This document shows positions 6,581 to 13,873 of a stretch of 64,000 bases of DNA, one piece after another. The DNA lies in assembly GCA_965221605.1 (NCBI GenBank), contig CBDCSK010000015.1, forward strand, positions 62,001-126,000, read 5' to 3'. The stretch comes from Aldehydirespirator sp965221605. Its GTDB lineage: Bacteria > Actinomycetota > Acidimicrobiia > Acidimicrobiales > Aldehydirespiratoraceae. The position numbers were made by a program, and so were the translations under genes. How positions within the stretch are numbered: position 1 is the first letter of the stretch; the number at the start of each line of letters is the position of its first letter. The notes below the pieces were generated by a model. That model was given only the letters and a program-made list of their open reading frames with translations. It searched no databases and was not told the DNA's origin.

Positions 6581-7972
6581 ATGGACAGCATCACTGTGCG
6601 CAGTTACCGGTGCTTCGGAGAGGAGCAGACGGCCCGTCTCGCGCCGATCACACTCCTCGTGGGAGAGAACAGCACCGGCAAGAGTTCGCTGATGGCAATG
6701 ATCCGCGCCCTGTGGGATGCCGTCTACGCCGACCGCGCGCCCGACTTCAAGGAGGAGCCCTACGATCTGGGCAGCTTTGATGACATCCTTCACAACACCG
6801 GTGGCCGTGGAGCGGGCACCAAGCGTTTCACGGCTTCTTTCGAGGTCGGTGCCGCGTCGTCACGAAGCGGAGCTCGATCGAAGCCCTTCCTGGCTGAAGT
6901 TGACTTCGGACCGCACCAAGCGGCCCCGACACCGATTCGGCGGCGCGTGTCGCGTGAAGGATGGTGGTTGGAGCAGGACCTCAGTCAGGCAGGCTTCGGT
7001 GGAATCCGCTTCGGCACGCCGCAGGGCGAATGGCGAAGCCAGGCGTCTGAGAAACAACGCGCCTTCACCTCCAGCGCCACCGAGGCATTGCAGTCGCTGG
7101 ACTCGGCACTGTGGCGGCTTCGCTGGGCCACCGACGAGAAGCGCCCGGCCGCGGCGCGGATTGAACCAGTTACCGGCTCCTCGGAGTCTACGGCGGAGAC
7201 TGTCGAGGAGCTCTGGAAGCAACTTGGCGGCTTTGCTGGAGGTCGCCCGCGCTCGTCCCGTCTCCTAGAGCGGGAAAGGCCGTTTGCGAGCGCGCCCACT
7301 CGATCCCGGCCTCGGCGAACCTACGATCCCACCCGGACAGCGCCAGACGCCGAGGGCGACTACGTGCCGACCCATCTGGCGTGGCTGTCCCTCCACGAGC
7401 CCGACGCCTGGAAGAACCTCAAGTACCGGCTTGAGGAGTTCGGGAGCGCCGCGGGCCTCTTCGACGAGATCAGGGTGCGTCGGCTCGGGAGGACCGCTTC
7501 CGACCCCTTCCAAGTCCAAGTCCGCAAGTTCGACAGGATGCGTAAGGGTCCCCTCCACAACCTCGCTGACATGGGTTATGGCGTGAGCCAAGTCCTGCCG
7601 CTCGCTGTTGAGTTGATGCGCGATGACAGCCCCCGAACGCTTCTCGTTCAGCAGCCAGAGGTGCATCTGCACCCTAGCGCTCAAGCGACCCTCGGCGCCC
7701 TGCTGGGCGAAGTCGCCGCCGACGGCAGGCGCGGCCGCCGACTGATTGTCGAGACCCATAGCGACTTCATTATCGACCGCGTCCGAATGTCGGTACGAGA
7801 CGGGATCGGCAAGCTGAGACCCGACGACGTCTCGATCGCGTACTTCGCGCGAGACGGACACGATGTGACGATCCACAACTTGCACTTGGACGAACAAGGC
7901 AACCTGCTGGATGCTCCGCCCGGCTACAGGCAGTTCTTCCTGGAGGAACTACAGCGCGCCATCGACCTGTGA
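6581..7972 (+). CDS. OLD/DUF3696-like AAA ATPase
   Basis: The 463-residue protein has an ABC-type ATPase fold of the OLD/AAA_21 kind. The Walker A is GENSTGKSS (residues 28-36), preceded by a strand-turn-strand as in RecF-like heads. Near the C-terminus are an ABC-signature-like GYGVSQVLPLAVEL, a Walker B with catalytic Glu in LLVQQPEVHLHP, and a switch His in IVETHSDFIIDRVR. ATG 6581 follows AGGAGG by 7 bases; the in-frame 6551 start lies before it. The stop is 3 bases from a PIN-domain gene, so the two are almost certainly co-translated. ATPases of this class paired with a nuclease are typical of phage-defence or toxin modules. The specific system is not one I can name. Confidence 0.85.
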   Translation: MDSITVRSYRCFGEEQTARLAPITLLVGENSTGKSSLMAMIRALWDAVYADRAPDFKEEPYDLGSFDDILHNTGGRGAGTKRFTASFEVGAASSRSGARSKPFLAEVDFGPHQAAPTPIRRRVSREGWWLEQDLSQAGFGGIRFGTPQGEWRSQASEKQRAFTSSATEALQSLDSALWRLRWATDEKRPAAARIEPVTGSSESTAETVEELWKQLGGFAGGRPRSSRLLERERPFASAPTRSRPRRTYDPTRTAPDAEGDYVPTHLAWLSLHEPDAWKNLKYRLEEFGSAAGLFDEIRVRRLGRTASDPFQVQVRKFDRMRKGPLHNLADMGYGVSQVLPLAVELMRDDSPRTLLVQQPEVHLHPSAQATLGALLGEVAADGRRGRRLIVETHSDFIIDRVRMSVRDGIGKLRPDDVSIAYFARDGHDVTIHNLHLDEQGNLLDAPPGYRQFFLEELQRAIDL

Positions 7973-7975
7973 GCC

Positions 7976-8449
7976 ATGTGCGCGATCGTGGACACCAACG
8001 TAGTTGGCGAACTCTGGGATGGGGGCAGCTCTGCGGCGGGGCAACACTTCCGTCGTTGGGTCGAAGCCTCGAGCGGTCGGTTGGTGGTAGGCGGGCAGAT
8101 CAGGCAGGAGCTTTGGTCGAGCAGCGCGGCGCGATGGCTCCAAGAACTGGACCGCGCGGGCAAGCTGACAAGAGTTGACGACAGCCGAGTCGACCGTCAA
8201 GCAGCAAGACTAAGAAGCGTCCCTACTGGTGAGCCCGGTTCGTGCAGATCCGACGATCATCACGTCATAGCACTGGCCCAGATCAGCGGAGCGCGGCTGC
8301 TGTTCTCCAACGACAAGGATCTGCACAAGGACTTCAAGAACAAGCAGTTGATCGATCAGCCGTCGGGGACGGTCTACTCGACGTTGGCTCGCAAGGACTT
8401 CACCTCCCACCGCAGGGCACAGCTACGCAAGCACCATTGCATGCAGTAG
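7976..8449 (+). CDS. PIN-domain protein, probable ribonuclease partner of the ATPase
   Basis: The 157-residue protein shows PIN-domain features: Asp6 in IVDTNVVGELW, an acidic residue in IRQELW (Glu45), Asp93/Asp94 in RSDDHHVIALAQISGARLLF, and Asp113/Asp115 in SNDKDLHKDF. These are the metal-binding carboxylates of the fold, so nuclease activity is plausible. The start is 3 bases after the ATPase stop, which implies one transcript and perhaps one complex. No separate antitoxin is visible, so the ATPase may control the nuclease. A 10-bp stem-loop follows 28 bases downstream. It is the last gene of the island before nuoI. Confidence 0.75.
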   Translation: MCAIVDTNVVGELWDGGSSAAGQHFRRWVEASSGRLVVGGQIRQELWSSSAARWLQELDRAGKLTRVDDSRVDRQAARLRSVPTGEPGSCRSDDHHVIALAQISGARLLFSNDKDLHKDFKNKQLIDQPSGTVYSTLARKDFTSHRRAQLRKHHCMQ

Positions 8450-8477
8450 CAATTGGTGTGGGTGATCCGGGTTAGCT

Positions 8478-8504
8478 GCCTCCGCCCGTGTCGTGGGCGG
8501 AGGC
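8478..8504 (+). terminator. Stem-loop terminator after the PIN gene
   Basis: GCCTCCGCCC (8478-8487) and GGGCGGAGGC (8495-8504) form a perfect 10-bp stem with a 7-base loop. No T-tract follows, as is common in high-GC actinobacteria. It separates the island from the nuoI promoter. Confidence 0.6.
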
Positions 8505-8515
8505 GGGAGGATCGG

Positions 8516-8521
8516 TAGGCT
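8516..8521 (+). promoter_or_regulatory. Putative promoter of the nuoI-N segment
   Basis: TAGGCT lies 8 bases before GTG 8530, the same spacing and nearly the same surrounding sequence as the nuoA promoter (630-643). It would restart transcription for nuoI to nuoN downstream of the inserted genes. Confidence 0.45.
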
Positions 8522-8529
8522 TGCGGCCC

Positions 8530-8577
8530 GTGTCCGGGCTCGTGAGCGCGTATCTCATCGTTGGTGCCTGGCGGTGA
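8530..8577 (+). other. 15-residue leader ORF resembling the start of nuoA
   Basis: The ORF encodes MSGLVSAYLIVGAWR. The real NuoA begins MSEFLRTYLTVGIFG, and the bases from 8512 to 8535 match 627-649 at nearly every position. It may be a relic of a nuoA copy carried with its promoter, or a short leader peptide ahead of nuoI. Confidence 0.35.
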
Positions 8578-8602
8578 CGATCAACCCGAAGGTGGTGGTG
8601 TA

Positions 8603-9145
8603 ATGGGTCTCGTGCCGGGCCTGGTGAAAGGGCTGGTGGTGACCGGCTCCACCGTTGTGCGCACCGTGTTCCCCAAGCGGGGCATGCGCACCCTGGTACC
8701 CGCGCCGACGAAGGGCGCGGCCACGGTGCAGTACCCCCACGTCAAGGAGGCGCCCCCGACCAGGGCCCGCGGCGTGATCGCTCTGCACGAGGGCAACTGC
8801 ACCGCCTGCATGCTGTGCGCCCGGGAGTGCCCCGACTGGTGCATCTACATCGAGGGCCACAAGGAGAAGGCCCCACCCCGCCGCGCCGGCGGCAAGCCCC
8901 GCCAGGTCAACATCCTCGATCGCTTCGACATCGACTACGCGCTGTGCATGTTCTGCGGCATCTGCGTGGACGTGTGCCCGTTCGAGGCGCTGTTCTGGAG
9001 CCCCGAGTACGAGTTCTCCGAGCCCCGCATCGCCGACCTGCTCCACGACAAGGAGCGCCTCACGGAGTGGATGGAGACCGTCCCCGACTTCGAGGACTAC
9101 GAGTCGGGGTCGGTGGCCAAGAAGCTGAAGGTGCCCCCCACGTGA
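8603..9145 (+). CDS. nuoI: NADH-quinone oxidoreductase subunit I
   Basis: NuoI carries clusters N6a and N6b that relay electrons toward NuoB. From ATG 8603 the protein has 180 residues. The two [4Fe-4S] motifs are complete: Cys66, 69, 72 and 76 in CTACMLCARECP, and Cys115, 118, 121 and 125 in CMFCGICVDVCP. The upstream in-frame start at 8561 adds an unlikely MVPGGDDQPEGGG leader. There is only a weak G-rich element before ATG 8603. The last codons are part of a 19-bp tandem repeat that continues beyond the stop. It restarts the nuo series after the island. Confidence 0.95.
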   Translation: MGLVPGLVKGLVVTGSTVVRTVFPKRGMRTLVPAPTKGAATVQYPHVKEAPPTRARGVIALHEGNCTACMLCARECPDWCIYIEGHKEKAPPRRAGGKPRQVNILDRFDIDYALCMFCGICVDVCPFEALFWSPEYEFSEPRIADLLHDKERLTEWMETVPDFEDYESGSVAKKLKVPPT

Positions 9146-9164
9146 GAAGGTGCCTCCCACGTGA
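9127..9164 (+). repeat. 19-bp tandem duplication at the nuoI stop
   Basis: GAAGGTGCCCCCCACGTGA (9127-9145), which includes the nuoI stop codon, is repeated at once as 9146-9164 with one mismatch. It is a small recent duplication in the nuoI-nuoJ spacer. Confidence 0.8.
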
Positions 9165-9209
9165 GCGGGCGCTCCGCCGGGCCGGCCGCGGCCGTGAGGT
9201 GCCGCCGAC

Positions 9210-9749
9210 ATGACGCCGTCGAGCGTGCTGGCCGCGGCGGCCTCGGGCGGCGACCTGTTCGTCGCCCAGAACGTGTTCTTCGGCGTGATCGCGCTGGTGA
9301 TGGTGGTCTCCGCCATCCGGTGCGTGACCACCCGCAACGTGGTGCACGCCGCGCTGTGGCTGGTGCTGGTGCTGGCCGGCGCGGCCGCCCAGTTCATCCT
9401 GCTGGGCTCGGAGTTCGTGGCCGTCACCCAGGTGCTGGTGTACATCGGAGCCATCATCGTGCTGTTCCTGTTCGGCATCATGCTCACCAAGGCCTCGATG
9501 GGTGACGACGACTCGGTGGCGACCGAGAAGCGGCTCATGGCCAGCCTGGTGGCCGTGCTGCTGGCCGTGGTCATGGGCATCGCGCTGCTCGACAGCTACT
9601 CCGACACCCGGGTGGTGATCGACGAGCCCCAGCGCTTCGGGGCCGTGTCGGACGCCATCTTCAGCCAGTACATAGTTGCCTTCGAGGCCGTCTCGGTGCT
9701 GCTGCTGGCCGCCCTGATCGGGGCCATCGTCGTGGCCCGCAAGGAGTAG
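9210..9749 (+). CDS. nuoJ: NADH-quinone oxidoreductase subunit J
   Basis: NuoJ is a membrane subunit of the proton-pumping arm. The 179-residue product has about five transmembrane helices and the conserved stretch AAQFILLGSEFVAVTQVLVY followed by IGAIIVLFLFGIML, whose pi-bulge helix (TM3) is a hallmark of the family. The C-terminal helix SVLLLAALIGAIVVARKE is also typical. The ATG at 9210 follows a 64-base spacer that contains the 19-bp duplication. nuoK follows after 10 bases. Confidence 0.95.
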   Translation: MTPSSVLAAAASGGDLFVAQNVFFGVIALVMVVSAIRCVTTRNVVHAALWLVLVLAGAAAQFILLGSEFVAVTQVLVYIGAIIVLFLFGIMLTKASMGDDDSVATEKRLMASLVAVLLAVVMGIALLDSYSDTRVVIDEPQRFGAVSDAIFSQYIVAFEAVSVLLLAALIGAIVVARKE

Positions 9750-9759
9750 GCGTCGCGCC

Positions 9760-10059
9760 ATGATCCTCAACCAGTTCCTGCTGCTCGCCGCGGTCCTGTT
9801 CTGCATAGGCGTGTACGGCGTGCTGGCCCGGCGCAACGGGATCATGGTCCTGATGTCGGTCGAGATCATCCTCAACTCCGTCAACATCAACCTGGTCGCC
9901 TTCGGAGCCTTCCGCGACAACGTGGCCGGCGAGGTGTTCGCCCTGTTCGTGATCGCGGTGGCCGCGGCCGAGGTGGGCATCGGGCTGGCCATCGTGCTGC
10001 TCATCTACCGCAACCGTCGAAGCATCGACCTCTCCGAGGCCGATCTCCTGAAGGGCTGA
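9760..10059 (+). CDS. nuoK: NADH-quinone oxidoreductase subunit K
   Basis: NuoK, 99 residues, is the small three-helix subunit of the membrane arm. The conserved glutamates in the helices are present (MSVEIILNSVNINLVAFG and AAAEVGIGLAIVLLIYRNRR); these are the proton-channel carboxylates of the MrpC-like family. Length and spacing are normal. It lies 10 bases after nuoJ and 13 before nuoL, consistent with one transcript. Confidence 0.96.
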   Translation: MILNQFLLLAAVLFCIGVYGVLARRNGIMVLMSVEIILNSVNINLVAFGAFRDNVAGEVFALFVIAVAAAEVGIGLAIVLLIYRNRRSIDLSEADLLKG

Positions 10060-10072
10060 GGGAGTTGTCGCC

Positions 10073-12250
10073 GTGGGCCTGATCGCTACGACGACCGTCG
10101 CACTCGCGGCCGAGGAGCCTGTGGCCTACGGCCCCAGCTCCGTGGAGAGCGCCGGGTTCTTCCTCGACTACGCCTGGCTGATCCCGCTGCTGCCCGCGCT
10201 GTCGTTCGCTGGCATCCTGCTGTTCGGCAAGCGCATGCCCCGCAAGGGCTCCGAGCTCGGGATCGCCGCGGTGGCGGGGTCGTTCGTGCTGGCGCTCGGA
10301 GCGGCGATCACCTGGATCGGCCACCGCGACGACGCCCACGAGGGCGTGCAGGCCGTGCACCGCACGGTGGGCTGGCTTCGCTCCGGCGGTGTCGACTACG
10401 ACGCCGGGATCCTGGTGGACGGGCTGTCGGTGATGATGCTGTTCGTCGTTTGTGCGGTGTCGCTGCTGGTGCACATCTACAGCACCGACTACGTGGCCGG
10501 CGATGCCCGCTACACCCACTTCTTCGCCTTCCTGAGCCTGTTCACCGCGGCGATGCTGTTCTTCGTCCTCAGCGACAACCTGCTGCAGATGATCGTCGGC
10601 TGGGAGCTGGTCGGCGTCTGCTCGTTCGTGCTGATCGGCCACTGGTGGGAGCACAAGGAGAACTCCGACGCCGCCCTCAAGGCCTTCTTCACCAACCGGG
10701 TGGGCGATGTCGGGCTCCTGGTGGGCGTGTCGATCCTCTTCTTCGCCGCGGGCGGCACCTTCGACACGCTGACCCTCAGCGAGCGCATCAACGCCGGCGA
10801 CGTGAGCCACACCGCGCTGGTGGCCGCCTCGCTGTGCCTGCTGGCCGCGGTGATGTCCAAATCCGGCCAGTTCATCCTCCACACCTGGCTGCCCGACGCC
10901 ATGGCCGGACCCACGCCGGTGTCCGCGCTCATCCACGCCGCCACGATGGTGGTGGCCGGCATCTACATGGTCGCCCGCCTGTACCCCGTGTTCTGGGAGG
11001 GCATGTCGATCGGCGGGTCCAGCATCAACGTGCTGGCGCTGGTCGGGGCGGTCACCCTGCTGTTCGGGGGGATGCTGGCCTTCACCCAGAACGACATCAA
11101 GAAGGTGCTGGCCTACTCCACCGTCAGCCAGCTGGGCTACATGGTCATGGCCCTCGGCGTGGGGGCTTGGACCGCGGCCATGTTCCACCTGTTCACCCAC
11201 GCCTTCTTCAAGGCCTGCCTGTTCCTGGGGGCGGGGTCGGTGAGCCACGCGGTGCACAGCTTCGACATGAAGACCGACATGGGCGGGCTGCGCAAGGTGA
11301 TGCCCCACACCTACCGGACCTTCCTGGTGGCGACGATCGCGCTCATGGGCCTGCCCCCGCTGGCCGGGTTCTGGTCCAAGGACGAGATCCTGGCCGGCAC
11401 CGGCGGCTGGGGCCTGTTCGGCGGCACCCACGCCAACGGGAGCTACACCCTCATGCTGGTCATGGGGATGGTGGGCGCGGCCGTGACCGCGGCCTACATG
11501 ACCCGGGTCGTCTACCTCACCTTCCATGGCACGTACCGGGGCCACGGCCATCCCCACGAGTCCGGGCCGCGCATCCTGGTACCGCTGTACGTGCTGGCCT
11601 TCTTCGCGGTCCTGTCCGGGCTGTTCAACATGCCCAAGGGCTTCCAGCTGTGGCCGGAGGCCTGGCAGGAGCGCTTCGGCCACTACGTCGAGCCGGTGGC
11701 GGCCTACTTCCCGGCCATCGGCCACGCCAAGCCGAGCTGGTCGCTGGCCATCGTCTCGACACTGGTTGCGCTGACCGGCGCGGGGCTGGCCTGGCGCTAC
11801 TACTTCAAGGGCGTGCAGAGCCGGTCCGAGGCCTCTGCGGAGCCGCTGACCGAGATTCCCGACGGACCGGTGTCGCGGGGCGGGCTGATGGGGGCGGTGC
11901 ACACGACGCTGGTCAACAAGTACTACTTCGACCACCTCTACACCGATGTCGTCGTCAAGGCGGTGAAGGGTCCGCTGGCCAAGGCCATCTACTGGTCGAA
12001 CCAGCGGATCATCGACGGCGTCGTCAACGAGGCGGGCCGGCAGTCGGTGGCCGCGGGCCGCGCCGTCTACGACCACGTCGACCAGACCCTCATCGACCGC
12101 GTCATCGTCGACGGCTCGGGCCGGGCCTCCGACGGCGCCGGCGAGAGCCTGAGGACCATGCAGACCGGCAAGGTCCAGCAGTACGCCGCCATCCTGTTCG
12201 CGGCCGCCACCGTGCTCGCCGGCGTGTTCATCCTCGTGCTGTCGATCTGA
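10073..12250 (+). CDS. nuoL: NADH-quinone oxidoreductase subunit L
   Basis: NuoL is the distal antiporter-like proton-pumping subunit with the long lateral helix. The product has 725 residues, slightly long for the family. Key elements are MIVGWELVGVCSFVLIGHWW (conserved Glu of TM5), FFTNRVGDVGLLVG, KSGQFILHTWLPDAMAGPTP and VSALIHAATMVVAGIYMVAR with the pump lysine and histidines, and the C-terminal amphipathic and anchor helix region (about residues 600-725). The GTG start at 10073 gives MGLIATTTVALAAEEPVAYG; a later start is possible because this leader is not conserved. There is a 68-base gap to nuoM. Confidence 0.95.
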   Translation: MGLIATTTVALAAEEPVAYGPSSVESAGFFLDYAWLIPLLPALSFAGILLFGKRMPRKGSELGIAAVAGSFVLALGAAITWIGHRDDAHEGVQAVHRTVGWLRSGGVDYDAGILVDGLSVMMLFVVCAVSLLVHIYSTDYVAGDARYTHFFAFLSLFTAAMLFFVLSDNLLQMIVGWELVGVCSFVLIGHWWEHKENSDAALKAFFTNRVGDVGLLVGVSILFFAAGGTFDTLTLSERINAGDVSHTALVAASLCLLAAVMSKSGQFILHTWLPDAMAGPTPVSALIHAATMVVAGIYMVARLYPVFWEGMSIGGSSINVLALVGAVTLLFGGMLAFTQNDIKKVLAYSTVSQLGYMVMALGVGAWTAAMFHLFTHAFFKACLFLGAGSVSHAVHSFDMKTDMGGLRKVMPHTYRTFLVATIALMGLPPLAGFWSKDEILAGTGGWGLFGGTHANGSYTLMLVMGMVGAAVTAAYMTRVVYLTFHGTYRGHGHPHESGPRILVPLYVLAFFAVLSGLFNMPKGFQLWPEAWQERFGHYVEPVAAYFPAIGHAKPSWSLAIVSTLVALTGAGLAWRYYFKGVQSRSEASAEPLTEIPDGPVSRGGLMGAVHTTLVNKYYFDHLYTDVVVKAVKGPLAKAIYWSNQRIIDGVVNEAGRQSVAAGRAVYDHVDQTLIDRVIVDGSGRASDGAGESLRTMQTGKVQQYAAILFAAATVLAGVFILVLSI

Positions 12251-12318
12251 CCCTCGTGACCGAGATCGTGACCGACCCTGAAACCCCCGCCGAAACCAGG
12301 AGCCTCTAGGACCGAACC

Positions 12319-13866
12319 ATGACCGACTTTCTCAATGATTGGGGCCTGACCCTCGTCACCTTCGTCCCGCTGGTCGGGGCGCTGGTGATGATGGCGGTCC
12401 CGGCCGCCGAGGAGAAGCTCCTCAAGCAGCTGGCCCTGCTGTCGTCGCTGGTGGCGATGGTGATCGGCGGCCTGCTGATGCTCGACTTCGACTACGGCAA
12501 CGCCGGGGCCCTCCAGTACGTGGTCGATGCCCGCTGGATCGAGGTCATCAACAGCCGCTACATCCTCGGCCTGGACGGGATCTCGCTGCCGCTCATGGCG
12601 CTCACGCTGGTGGTGGTGCCGCTGTGCGTGGTCTACTCGTGGGACCACATACCCGAGCCGGGCAATCCCAAGGCGTTCTTCATCCTGATGCTCATCCTCG
12701 AGACGGGCATGGTGGGGACCTTCGTGGCCCAGGACCTGATCCTGTTCTTCGTGTTCTTCGAGGTCGTGCTGCTGCCCATGTTCTTCATGATCGCAGTGTG
12801 GGGAGGCGAGAACCGGCGCTACGCGTCGATCAAGTTCTTCCTGTTCACCCTGTTCGGCTCGGCCCTGATGCTGCTGTCGTTCCTGGCGCTGTTCTTCCTG
12901 TCCACCGACCCGGCCACCGGCGAGTCGCTGCGCACCTTCGACATGCGGGCGCTGACCGACGTGGCCGGCGCCGGCATCCTGGGCGGGACCCAGATCTGGA
13001 TCTTCGCGGGCATGTTCATCGGCTTCGGCGTGAAGGTGCCGATGTTCCCGTTCCACACCTGGCTGCCCGACGCCCACACCGAGGCGCCCACGGTGGGGTC
13101 GGTGATCCTGGCCGCCATCCTGTTGAAGCTCGGCACCTACGGGTTCGTGCGAATCGCGGTGCCCATGCTCCCGGAGGGCGCCGAGGTGTGGGCGCCGTGG
13201 ATCGGCCTGCTGGCGGTGATCGGCATCATCTACGGCGCTCTGGGATGCCTGGCCCAGACCGACATGAAGCGCCTGATCGCGTTCTCGTCGGTGGCCCACA
13301 TGGGCTTCGTGATGCTGGGCATCGCCACCCTCACCGACTTCGGGATCAACGCGGCCATCTTCGGCATGGTCGCCCACGGGATCATCACCGGGATGCTGTT
13401 CTTCCTGGCCGGATCGGTGAAGGAGCGCTACCACACCCTGGAGATCCGCCGGCTGGGCGGGATGCTGGTCCAGGCGCCCCGGATGGGCTGGATCCTGGGG
13501 TTCTGCTCGATGGCGTCGCTGGGCCTGCCCGGCCTGGCCGGCTTCTGGGGCGAGTTCCCGGCCATCCTGTCGGCCTACTCGCCGGCCGAGGGCCTGCCGG
13601 TGGAGACCTTCCGGACTTACATGGTGGTGGCCGCGGTGGGCACGGTGCTGGCCGCCGGCTACCTGCTGTGGCTGCTTCAGCGCACCGCCATGGGCGCCCC
13701 CCCCGAGGAGTTCGCCGACAGCGACGACATCGTCGACGTCACCCGGATCGAGTGGATCTCCTGGGCGCCGCTGCTGGTGGGCATCCTCCTGTTCGGGCTG
13801 GCGCCGGGCCTGATCTTCGACGTGACCGACCCGGCCGTGGTCGGCCTGCTGGCCTCCGGAGGCTGA
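12319..13866 (+). CDS. nuoM: NADH-quinone oxidoreductase subunit M
   Basis: NuoM is an antiporter-like proton-pumping subunit, 515 residues with about fourteen helices. The diagnostic segments are FVFFEVVLLPMFFMIAVWGG with the channel Glu, YASIKFFLFTLFGSALMLLS with the pump Lys, and KVPMFPFHTWLPDAHTEAPT followed by VGSVILAAILLKLGTYGFVR. The start ATG 12319 lies 7 bases after nuoN-like CCTCTAGGAC spacer sequence, with AGGAG further upstream at 12299-12303. nuoN follows after 7 bases. Confidence 0.96.
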   Translation: MTDFLNDWGLTLVTFVPLVGALVMMAVPAAEEKLLKQLALLSSLVAMVIGGLLMLDFDYGNAGALQYVVDARWIEVINSRYILGLDGISLPLMALTLVVVPLCVVYSWDHIPEPGNPKAFFILMLILETGMVGTFVAQDLILFFVFFEVVLLPMFFMIAVWGGENRRYASIKFFLFTLFGSALMLLSFLALFFLSTDPATGESLRTFDMRALTDVAGAGILGGTQIWIFAGMFIGFGVKVPMFPFHTWLPDAHTEAPTVGSVILAAILLKLGTYGFVRIAVPMLPEGAEVWAPWIGLLAVIGIIYGALGCLAQTDMKRLIAFSSVAHMGFVMLGIATLTDFGINAAIFGMVAHGIITGMLFFLAGSVKERYHTLEIRRLGGMLVQAPRMGWILGFCSMASLGLPGLAGFWGEFPAILSAYSPAEGLPVETFRTYMVVAAVGTVLAAGYLLWLLQRTAMGAPPEEFADSDDIVDVTRIEWISWAPLLVGILLFGLAPGLIFDVTDPAVVGLLASGG

Positions 13867-13873
13867 CCCGCCG

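Noticed and set aside
10001..12076. 691-residue minus-strand ORF opposite nuoL, and similar long minus-strand ORFs opposite nuoM and nuoN (for example 12067-14097)
   Set aside because: They are His/Gln/Arg-rich shadows of GC-rich coding DNA. The plus-strand frames carry clear complex I motifs.
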